Part shown: positions 12,927 to 25,000 of the stretch, one piece after another
How the letters are laid out: each line of letters starts with the position of its first letter
Numbering within the stretch: position 1 is the stretch's first letter
DNA from: Sipunculus nudus
Lineage: Eukaryota > Annelida > Sipuncula > Golfingiida > Sipunculidae
Assembly (NCBI GenBank): GCA_026874595.1
Contig: CM049306.1
Span: forward strand, 79,200,142-79,264,141
Length of the DNA: 64,000 bases
Direction of reading: 5' to 3'
Position numbers and translations under genes: made by a program
Notes under the pieces: generated by a model
Databases searched by the model: none
The model's input: the letters and a program-made list of their open reading frames with translations, nothing else
Told to the model about the DNA's origin: nothing

Positions 12927-15900
12927 AATTGCCTCCCTTGCTCCCTCCATCCCATTCTGTTGACAGGTACTATAAACTAGATACATTAGCTATAAATGTT
13001 GATGCAATTTAGAAATGTGAATCAACTGAAATATTCACAATCACATGTATGTTATACTGTAAATTTATAGTAACATTCGGAAACTTGGATTAAAATTATG
13101 TAATGAAAAAAAGGAATAAATGCAAATATTGTTAATTTTTTCTTGGCTCAGTAGAATGGGGGAAAAAATTATTTGCTTTGTTTCTCCAACTTTCTTTCTG
13201 TTTTAAATATTTAATGTTCATGAATAAACTTTTTTTTATAAGCAATGTTGAATTAAATTTCATATCCTGTATGTATATGCAAGGGTGTTGTAACTCTCAC
13301 CATCCCCTTCTTCATCCCACTGAGGCTTTGCTCCTTGGCACTGTGAACAATAGTTCTATGGCTATAGCATAAAATTTAATAATTAAAGAAAATATCTCTC
13401 TGAGATATATAACTCTGATCATAACACAACACCCCTCCCCCCCCCCCCCCCCCCCCCCATCAAGTCATTGCACCTGTGGAATGAGGACGTTATGACAACT
13501 GTATACATATCATAAAATTGATAAAAAAGGTTTACCAAATAAATTGGATCTCATCAGACAAATGTGTAAACTGTTGAACTGTCAACAGCTTATCAAAAAG
13601 GTAACCAATGGAAAGGCATGGTCAGGTCTCAAATATTATTTGCAACATTTTCTTCAATCATATAAACCAACCATGGCCCAGATTACCTCTTCCTCTCAAA
13701 CATTATCTACATTTCATCATATTTTTAAGATTTTAACCTTCCAGGTGGTTCAGTACTGTTGACCATTTGTCCATAGGTACCTATGTACATGCCAGAAATT
13801 ATGTCAATATTGTGTAATATGAAGATGTGAGGGGCATCAAAATAATGCACCTTGTCAAGACCGATCTTGTCAAGATATTATGTCATACAGTCACAAATTC
13901 ATAAATGCCCTCATCAGTATAGTTAATCATAACCTTTTATCTGTCAAATTGAACTCTTGCAGTTTTCCATACACTATAGATCCTTCAACAAATAGCCTTA
14001 TCATCATTATACCCCTGCTTAGCATACTGTCATTGCATTCATATTTGCTCAAATAAATTGCTTTTTTCAACCCCTCCCAAATAAATAAAAAATAAACCAC
14101 TATATTTTACTCCATATTAATCCATCAGTCAGGTTATTTCATATATCATTTACTCACATATTACATTATATTCCTTTATAAAACCCAACATGACCATGAT
14201 ATTCTAAGCTTTATCTACTCAATATAGTATCACAATGGTGATACATTTATAGTCCAATCAGGATCAGCTGAGCGCCGTGACCCATGGGTCCCTTGTTTTT
14301 CAAGTCTGGCAACCACAGTAGAAAGAATGGCCATAGTCCCAGCTTTCAGAAACTTGCTTGCAAAATATAACGGGGCATTTGAACTTCAAGTTCAAAGATC
14401 ATGGTCTAAAGTCATTTGTGGTCAAATTTTTATTTTTATCCATATTTTCAAATAATGTGCATATTTATGCTGATTTTTAATCATGGAATAAATGAAAAAA
14501 ATATCAGTTTGTAGTAAACACAAATACCCATTTCATCTGCAATAACTTTTAGGTTTCAGTCTTATGTATTGGCTCAAATGAGAATATGGACGCATCAGAA
14601 GGGTTGGATTTTGTATCATTCTCTGTATCTGAGAAAAACAAAGTTTTGCGGATACTATGTTTTTGACCAGGTGCTGCTACCACTGCTGCCGTTTCCAGAA
14701 TAGAACTCTGAGACCACTGGAATGATTTTTCTTAAACTTTACACCATTATTGAGTTGCATGTGAACTGATGCCAAATATTTTGTGTTGACCTCTGACTTT
14801 TCCTCTCTCCAGTGCATCCATCTGTGCATCTGTTTTGACACTTTAACCCTCAATATCTTCAGACTTATTTGACCAATCAGGCTAAAAATTTTGCACTAAT
14901 GTAGCTCTTGGATAGCTTTCAGGCTTGGGTCAAGTACATGTACTTGTACTTGGTACTTGTACTCAAGTACAAAATTTTCAGTACTTGGCCTTTACTTGTA
15001 CTTGGTACTTTTTACCAAGTGCAGTACTTGAAAAAAATGTACTTGAAAAATCAAGTACATTTCAAGAACTAGTCAAGTACATGTATTTCTGTAAAATTAT
15101 TTTGAATACTGAGCCACTTATCTACTTACCATAAACACAGCATTATGAGACCTCAGGCCAAACAGAAATCTTAGCACTATGTTTGACTGATAGACTCAGA
15201 CAGAACTGACACTAGACCTGTTTTGTGAGTTGTTCTGATGAACCAAAACTATACCTCAGTCCTAAACTGCTCAGATCCTCAAACCTGATTACATGAATGG
15301 CTTGTGGAAACACTACCCACTGAGTAGTTCTGCTGAGTAAGTTTGTCCCAGGTTACATCTGCTCATGCTCCAGGCTAATTAGCCATGGTAAATGAGCAGG
15401 TCTGGTTTGTAATGAGTAAATCTGGATTTGAGTTGTCACAGCTAAACTATACACAACCCTCAGGTGGACTGTTGAGCTGATAAGCTGAGAGTTTTACACA
15501 CCAATTCAAGCATCCACTGCACATTTTTCGTGTTCTGATATATGACTGTGTAATAGTGTATATAATATAAATATTTCTTATAGTATAAGTATTATTTTCA
15601 TAAACTATTACCAACTGCTGTGAAAGGCCATAAAAACTATCACCCTGGATTACCTAGAATAAAAAAAAAATCAGCAAAGTCAAGCAGCAGTTCAGGCATC
15701 AAAGCATCATTTCTTGTGTACTGATATATGACTGTGTAATCTAATACAGACAACGCCACGTATTTGCAAGTCAGTTAACAGAAAATGCCGCTTATTTGCA
15801 AAAAAAATCTGAAAACCAAAACCATTTCTTATATGTTATCATTAAAAACACGCCGCATAATTGGAAGCCTCATAATCGCAAACTTCCGATAAACGCAAGG

Positions 15901-18780
15901 GAAAATATGGGCAGAAAGGTAGAAAACTCATGTTAAATGCAAGTACTTCAATGAGTCTGTGAGTTATGTTTGTGTAATCCCAATAATGATCACCGGAACT
16001 CCAAAAGTAGCCGCTGTGATAACTGCTGGTGCACATGTGTACAAAGGATCTTAATCACCTTGTGCTCGGTGATGCAGTTCGATACGGTCAGAGCACACAT
16101 CTCTTTGAAGTGGGTTAACAATGGTAGGTTAAAAAAACATCACACATATTAAACACCTTGATCACAAGAGCAACTCTTAATTAGCTTGAGAAAATAAATT
16201 TATTTTCATATCGCCTATCACTGAGGGGATAATAACCATTAAAATGATGTATTGCACAGTATTGTACACAACACGGTTTTAGAGAACATTGCAAACAAAC
16301 GTGAACTGAATTTGTTTTATAAGTACAGACGAAGCTGCTTAATTCTGTTTTTTTACCGAGCACAGCTGAACTGCCTTCGGCAATCACCGGAATGCGGGCA
16401 TTGTGGTCACTCAACCTCTTACACTAAGGACTATTGTTCATATGAAAAACTCTTGCTTTCAATGAGGGATTTGACCCACGTGCGTAGTCAGTAAAAGAGA
16501 AAAACACATGTCTCTCGCTTTATGAAATGGAGAGTTCAACCCAAGAGGATTAATGACAAAACCTAATTCACGGTCCCAATTTCAGAAGAAAGGGCTGGGG
16601 TGGGGTTATAATAAAAAATGAGCCAACATTCAACATCTCAGTAAATATATCTCCCAAACCCCGGTAAAAAGCTTGGCATACATGGTTTATCAGCTAGTAG
16701 TGTATATAAATACTGAAAGGCCATCAAGACTGTCACCCTGGATAACCTAGAATAACAAAAAAAAAATAAAACTTTCAGCAATTGGAGCATCAACCCACCT
16801 TTTTTGTGTACCAGTACTAATATCTGACTGTGTAATGGTGTGTATAGTATAGGTAATTTTTATCAATAAATATTCAGAAAAATGGCTTTTTTATTTCTTT
16901 TTTTAATTAAAAGTACTTGTACTTTTACTCAAGTACAGACCCCTGTACTTGTACCCAAGTACATTGAAAAATTGTGTACTTGTACTTGTACTTGACAAAT
17001 TCTGAAGTACTTGTACTCAAGTACTGACCCCCTGTACTTGACCCTAGCCTGAATAGCTTTATAACATACACAAAAAAATGGTGACGCAACCTGCAACCAT
17101 TTTTGCACAGCATCCATCTGTTCATCTGCCTTGGGATAAAATCACTCATATCTCTGTAGTGGTTGGACTTATCCATCTGAAATTTTGCATGTGTATACAC
17201 CCTGGATAGCTTTCTTGATTTTATGACAGAATGCACCACCTACATTCACATTCAGGCTGCAGACATCAAGGCATGATTATTTTGCCCGGGTATAGATCTT
17301 ACATAGCTCTTTATCATACGCAAAACTGGTGGCGCTGTCTGTTTATCAGAGTGGGATCAAATCACTCATATCTGGACAGTGGTTTGACTTATCTGCCTAA
17401 AATTATGCATTTATATACATCTTGGATAGCTTTCTGGATTTTTTTTGGTAGGAGGCATCACCTACATATATGTTTACACTGCAGATATCCATGCTAATAT
17501 CTCAAGATTTGTTTGATGTTTCCCCTGAAATTTTGCTGTGTATAGATCTCACTTAGCTCTTTATCATACACAAAAAAAGATGGTGCAACCTGCAACCATT
17601 TATGCACAGCATCCGACTGTTTGTCTGCAGTGGGATAAAATCATTCATATCTCAGCAGTGGTTTGACTTATCTTTGTGAAATTTTGCATGTATATACATC
17701 TTGGATAGCTTTCTGGATTTTGTGGTAGGTGGCACCACCTACATTTATGATTACGCTGCACAAATCCATGCTAATATCTCAGGACTGTTTGATATATCCC
17801 CTTGAAATTTTGCATGTGTATAGATCTCACATAGCTCTTTATCATACACAAAATTGGTGGGGCCACATGCAACCATTTTTGCACACATTCTTCTGTTTGT
17901 CAAACTTTGCATATGTATACAACTTGGATAGCTTTCTGGATTTGTGGAAGGTGGTGCCACCTACATACACATTTAGGCTGCAGACATCCATGCTAACATG
18001 CAACACACCTCACTCTATTTCCCCTTGCCAATCAATCCATGCCTGACTTCACACATCCCACTCTGATTTCAGCAGATACACTTAATCGCTTGTCAACTGC
18101 CCATATTCCAGTTGTTGCATTTTATTGTTAAGCTCAACAGGTCAAGGTAAAAGATAATAAAAAAAAACAATGTAAGATTATGGAAAAAAAATTAAATTTT
18201 GACATCTTGACCTTGAACTTTTAAATTGAAAGTCTATTGACAGTGTACCTGTATGCCATGAGGCGTTGTCAGAAAATGATGAAAATATTTGCATCCTCGT
18301 AGAGCCTTATAGTGTGATCTCATTGAAGGATGTAACAGCACTCTGATAGCCAGTAAGCTGTTTGTATACTCTCTAATGTCTCTAGGGCTGGAATAGCACT
18401 AAATGACTAACAAAGCAATAACCTGTCCTTTATTATTTACATGCTCTGAATAAATTTCCTTTACCCTTTTGATATTGGAGTATTTCACTCCAGTGACATA
18501 TATTTTGTTTAATAAAGCTTTGCTGCTTTCTAATGAGTGATAAAATTTTTTAAATTTGAATCCTATAATGTCTCCAAGACAAGAAATCTGCAGCTGTCTT
18601 TTATAAGGCTGTAATGATCCTCCCGTGCATTGATACATTGTGATACAATATCAAATATTATACTGGTATCATACAGTGGCGTCAATTCTTCTTCCAGGGT
18701 GGGGGGGATGACTTGCCAACACACCTACATGTGTGTGTATATATATATATATACCTTTATGGCACCTGTATAACACGTTT

Positions 18781-18845
<65 letters not shown>

Positions 18846-18945
18846 TACAGTAAACTCATGAATGGAGCCCTTCTTTATATTGTATTCAAATCTATATTTT
18901 ATTTACAATATATATATATATACATATACATACACACGCACACAC

Positions 18946-19007
<62 letters not shown>

Positions 19008-22000
19008 CTCTGAAAAGTGGGGGGGATGATAACATTGACCACCCCCCCCCCCTTGCCAAAAAGTGGGGGGATATATACCCCCCATCCCCCCCTATATTGA
19101 TGCCCATGGTATCATAAGATGTCCCTGAATCAATATATTGATGATTTATGTACATCCAACTTTTAACCAGTGACATCAGATCAGGTATTTAATAGTAGTC
19201 TTTGACACAGCATATATAAGGCAAACCATTACTGACCAGAAATCTTTAAGTAGAATCTGATTTCCTTGGCTAATTGCCACATGATCAAACCAATTAAAAG
19301 GGCTGTTTCATGATTCTTTATTCTTTATAAGCATGATGAGGCCAACTTAAAGTGTGATTTAACTCCAGAAAGAGAGTAGAGAAAGGACTTGGAATCTGCA
19401 CTCTAATACCTCTACATGTAAAGTATTATGTATCATATTGTGAATGAAGTATCACAACCCATAGTGTATCTTGAGAAAATGTTAAATAATCAATAATACA
19501 TCACAATAATCTTATAATAATTGTTTAATTATATTTAATAGCCAGCAGATTCTAGAATACATTTTTACTTTTTTATTCATTTATATTTAGATAACTTTTG
19601 ATATTATTTGAAATTTTTCTTTTTATAAAATCCAGAAGAATAACACTGTTCTCCTTCCTGAGGATAATTAAAGATAAACTATTTATATTTTTTCACTGAC
19701 AGGTGGCTACATAGCTGGTAAGGCCAGTGTGGAGGATTTTTGTGTTTCTGGTAGCAGTTTCACAAACTCTTTTGGACCTGTCCTCAACTACCATGACCCA
19801 ACCCGCAGTGCGGGTGGATCAAGTTCTGGCTGTGCTGTACTGGTATGTTAAATAATGCAACACATTGTCATATATATATATATAGATATATTAATATCTG
19901 TCATTATAATACAATGGCAACGGATACTTTATTCAATTTACAGTATTATTCTAGATTGAGTTCACAGAATAGTATTTATCATTATGATTCAAATCAATAT
20001 TAATAGAAAACAAGGATATTATGCAGTAATTAAAAAAATTTTTTTGAAGAAAAGTGATATTTGTAAATATCAACAGAATTGTCTTGATGATAATGTTAAG
20101 TCACCAATAAATACATACAGAGTTCAGTGATTATGTCCCAGGTAATAGAAATTAAATCAAGATGTAATCAGAAACATAAAAAACTGCTAGAATTGTTTTG
20201 CTAGGTTAAAATCTACCTATTAACCACCCCATCCGATGTCACCTCCAGTACAGAACAATCCCCTGTCACTGATCAATAGCTCTATAATAATTTAATAGCC
20301 TTGACAATGGGACAGAACCTTTGAATTAAACTCTTTATGATGTAAGAGATTACCTCCAAATTTAATGGATTGTTTCTTGGGTGTTTTCTTAACCCTCCAC
20401 AAAATTTCAGCAATCTGTACAGAACTCTTTTGCGTAAATTTGCTAACAGACAAACTGAGGATAAAGTATAATACCTCTAACCCCCTGCAGTTATAAAATG
20501 TTTGTACTAGGTATTTTGAAACAAAATCTACTTTGAACATTCTAAACATTGAGTAAATACAAGTAAATCTAGAAATGTGCATCCCAACAGATACATGCCT
20601 CCACCATGGGAGCACATTTTTCAAAAATGTTCTGCAAACACACACTGGACTCCGTCACTTCAAGGTGCTGGGTGCTTGAATGTGACCTAATCATGTTGCG
20701 GGCCACACTGATGAGGCCAGAAATTCTATGCATTCACTTTTTGCCCATATTCTCAGGTTCATTCAGGCATAAGTGACCTACATTTGTGAATATTCCTTGA
20801 TCACACTACAGAATCCAAAGAAGATGCTGGATCAACACCAAAATCTAATCATTTCTTCCTCGGCCCATTAAGGAAATGCTCTGAAAATTTAACTTTTATG
20901 TTTTTTCAACACTGTGAGCAGACATTATATTACAAACTTCAATTGCTTGTCAGGTCATGCCATCTAGTGTACATTTGATAAAACATTATTATGCCCCCCC
21001 CCCCAGGGGAGACATGTTTTTTTCAGTGCCATCGTTAGTCGTCTTTGTTGTCAATGTCGTCTGTAGGATATCTTGTGAACGTGATAACTTTTGAAGGACC
21101 ATATATTGTCCTCAAAAATTTTAAACACTCATTGTTCCTACAAAAGTCTCGGACAAGTTTGAAATCTGGTGACTTTGACCTTCAACTTTAAGGTCAAATC
21201 TGCCGAAATATAAAATTATTGTGAACCTCATAACTTTTGAAAGGCTTTACATTTTGTCCTCAAATTTGGTACACAAATTGTTCCTACCAAGTTCTTGGCC
21301 GAGTTTGAAAACCAGTGACCAAGACCAGGATCTTCAAGGTCAAATCAGGCGAATTATTGTCATTGCCTTGTGAACCCTTCTGAAGGGCTGCATATTTCCT
21401 CCAAAATTTTAAACACTCATTGTTCCTACTCGGATGAGTTTGAAAATGGGTGACCTTCGCCTTCATCTTCAAGGTAGAATCTGCTGAAATGTAAAATTTT
21501 GGGACCCCATAATTTTTTAACCGCTTCACATTTCTCACCATGTCTTTATTGATACAACCTATATGCAGTGAGGGGAGGCATCTGTTTTTGCAAGTGCGAA
21601 AACAAGCCAATCTAGTAACTCGATGATTACATACTAAATGTAATCAATTACGATTACAATTACTATTAAAATGTGTGATTACGATTACATGGAAATATCC
21701 ATGTTATTGGTCATGATTACAATTACTTTTACAAGTAATCATGATTACAAGTATAAAATAATTAACAAATAACACAAAAAAATGTGTGGTATTCTTTATT
21801 GATATGTCACTTAAAAGTAATGGGCTGTGAAGTTAAGCTGGAGTCAGTGCACTAGCTCTCATATGTAAATGATCAGCTGATATGCTGTCTACTTTTAACA
21901 TACAACAGTGTCTAAAGCTTTGGTTGTAGTTAAGTTGAGGAGATTGTTACATTTACTGAAATGTAATGCACCCATCTCTTCAGTTTCTTTCATTCTTCCA

Positions 22001-25000
22001 TTTTCTAGAGAGAGTTTACTGTATATAGAAGTATTGAACTGGCTAAATTTCTGTTCTCTGATTATTTAGACAGATTCATGTTTGCAGTCACCAATAGACA
22101 TGATGTTGTACAAATATACCTGGCCATAGTGGTGCATGTTTGGGCAGTTCAGCACTGTATACCTAGATACTTGTTTTACATGTTACATAACATGGCCAAG
22201 AGAGAAGAGCACCAGCATGATTACCTGTGACCTAGTAATAGTCACTGCATGGGCTGTATCTGGCTGTGTCACCAGCTGGATATAACTAAACCCACTAAAC
22301 ATAAGTGTACTCCTCATGGACCTGTCAAAGAGCAATGGCTAGTTTAGATCACTGCATGGGCAAACAGTTAGCTACAAAGAAGCCATACTCTTTTGATATC
22401 AGTCATTCTCTGTGTACACCTCCCAGACCAAGTACTGGACTCTCTCTGTAGTTCCATACCCTATCCTCTTTTCAGTTAATCAGCTGATCATTACTAAACA
22501 GGATTAACCTGACCACTGACCACATCTTTGTCAAATATAAGGTGTGAAATGTTGCAAGCCAATACTGTCCTCCAGTTCAGTATATATATATGCATGTAAA
22601 TGGAAGATATTGGGCCGGGCCTATTTATTTTCCCCATTAAAATTTAAAAAATGATCGTTTCAGGTATAATACATTGTTATATGCATTTGAGCCATGTAAG
22701 CCATTGATTTTGTAGGACAAGATATGGTACAAAGCTAGGGAATTGTTAATGGTTATGCATGCATGGACAATTAATCATGACTAGGTTTTAAATCGTTGCT
22801 CATATACTAATGAGGTAATTTGCAAGGGAGGTAAGTGGCAGGTGAGTAATGCCTGGCTCATTAAAACTGCTAATTTTTGCAATACCTGTTACGCAAGTGA
22901 GAATAGCTTAGAACTTTATAGTGAGCACTTATCCATGGTCTTAAATAAAGTTATGATGGCCATACTAAACATGATGTAAATTGAATTTAATTATCTACTT
23001 TTAGTTTTAAGTGAATATTAGTTTAGTGAATATCAGTGTATTTATAAATAAATAAAACCATCTTAAAGAGAAACAGTGAAAAGTAATTAAAGTGACCTAT
23101 GTTACAATTATTTTTTCAATGATGATGATTACGATTACAATTACCCTGCTCTAAAACCAGATGTAATCGATTATATTTACAATAACCTTCTAAGATGGAA
23201 CCGATTGTAATTGATTAAGATTACTAATTACAATTACCCCAACCCTGGAAGTAATAGGAGGTAAGACATATTACTCTTGCCATTTGCCTTTAAATATCAG
23301 TACTATTACAGCTCAGTTTTATATCTTTTATATTATGATTACTTTGATAAGCTGAAAATTTGAATTACTATATATCATATCATTTCGGCAGTTGCTTTAG
23401 GTAAAGACCTAGACACACCTATCACACAGGCTATATAAGTTCCTGCACTTCCATTACATGCTCACTGACATGGACGGACACATCTATGGGAGCTATTTCT
23501 CTGTCACTGACTGACGGACCTACTGGTACCATAACATTTGCTTTTGTTCTTGCATTTAGTAATAAATATAAATTATATTAAATTTAAATGTAGCACTTTA
23601 TGGAACTTTTACTCAACAATTCTGATCATTTCAATGGAGCCTGTAATCTTCATTTCCAATTTAGTGCTTTTTTCAAGTCAATTCAACTTCATTCATTTTT
23701 CACTACAAATCATATTCAATTCTGAATTGACCCCATGCCCAGTCTTAATTTTGTCAGTTTAGTACATTTACAAACAGTGACACCACAATTAAGACCAAGT
23801 TGGAGGCTACATGGGCAAAGTGGTCTGATTTTGGGGGGTGGTCTAGTTTAAATATGCCTTGAAATCCTTTTCTAGGTTTGCATATGACAAAACTAATAAA
23901 AACCTAAGTAAAATTATTTTTTTACCTTATAAATTAGCTCCATTTAAGCTAAATTGTGGTAATAAGCAAATGAATTATCAGTGAATTAATAATTTGAAGT
24001 AGAAGTCATTCAATTAAATAAATAAAATTAACAATAAAGTCACCAGTAGGCCTATCAGGTATTATTTAAAATACATTAACCTGAACCTTCAGGCCACATA
24101 TGATAATGTACCATTTACCCTCTAGAGGACACTACTAGAGAACAGAAGTGCTTGATAAACTTCCTCATAATATAGGTATGCCCCCTGTGTTTGTTAAGAT
24201 TGTTCATTACTTTTTGTGCAGAAAAATATCTACATTAATATTATGTGGTTGGTTTGGCTGCCACTGGTTGATTCAGGAAAGTTAAATGATTGTTTGAAGA
24301 AGAAGAAGAAGAAGTTTATTCGACATAAAATTGTACATATCCATATATTGTATATTCAATTGTTTATCTTTTCGTTTTTACTATGTCAGGAGACTGTTGT
24401 AAGGATTTTTTTTTCCGCTGACACAACAGCCACCTGAAAACATTTGGTATAAGAAAGTATATATAACTATATAAATATGGATGATTGAACATGTTTGATA
24501 CATTTACAATGAGATGATAATAATTGTTTACAAAAATAGTGAAGGAGATTGAAAGAATTAATGGGTATTTATATGTTTGTTTGTTAATGGAGGAAAGGAA
24601 AAAACAACGAAAAATTCTAATTTTTGTTACAGATGTAGCAGTTTGTTTGTGTGCAATTTTCTTTGTATGTATTTATAAAATGTTGTTTGGTGTAATTAAT
24701 TAATCCTTGGAGGCTGTGGGTGTAGATTTTATCAGCAATGTTATGGTCTGTTTCATTTATGACTTTTGGTATTTTGTTCCTCAGACTATCGTCTGCTATT
24801 TTGGTTCTTGTTTTATTTGTAGCTAGGGTGTCTTTGTGTCTTGTGTTGTGTCTGTGCGTCATGTTTCTTGTCGATATATTAAACGTTAGGAAGAATTTTG
24901 GAAGTGCTGCATGACAATAATTATAATAAAATTTTATTATGTTTAATTTGAAAATATTTTTTTTTTTTGTTTGAAACACGGCTAGTGTACTGTCTACCAA

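Larger units (their letters stand above)
10330..14295 (+). mobile_element. AGCTCAGCTGA-family repeat, large copy
   Basis: Begins AGCTCAGCTGACTATAAGTC and ends with the self-complementary GACCCATGGGTC followed by CCTTG. Exactly five T lie on each side, consistent with a T-rich target duplication. An inverted TCAGCTGAGC just inside the right end mirrors the left end. Inside are GTCCGTCC runs and internally duplicated blocks of about 650 bp (for example CATACAGTTAGATGTCCCC near 10487 and 11120). No transposase frame is seen. It occupies much of amidase intron 4. Confidence 0.75.

Noticed and set aside
12680-12986. Ser/Leu-rich and Arg/Glu-rich open frames
   Set aside because: They are translations of a CT microsatellite.
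14276-14300. GACCCATGGGTC hairpin followed by CCTTG as a Helitron 3' end
   Set aside because: There is no CTRR terminus and the copies are flanked by T runs on both sides, which does not fit canonical Helitrons.
16925-17239. 104-residue frame in the hAT right end as a transposase fragment
   Set aside because: It is rich in Lys-Tyr-Lys-Tyr from the TACTTGTACTTG repeat and has no hAT domain motif.
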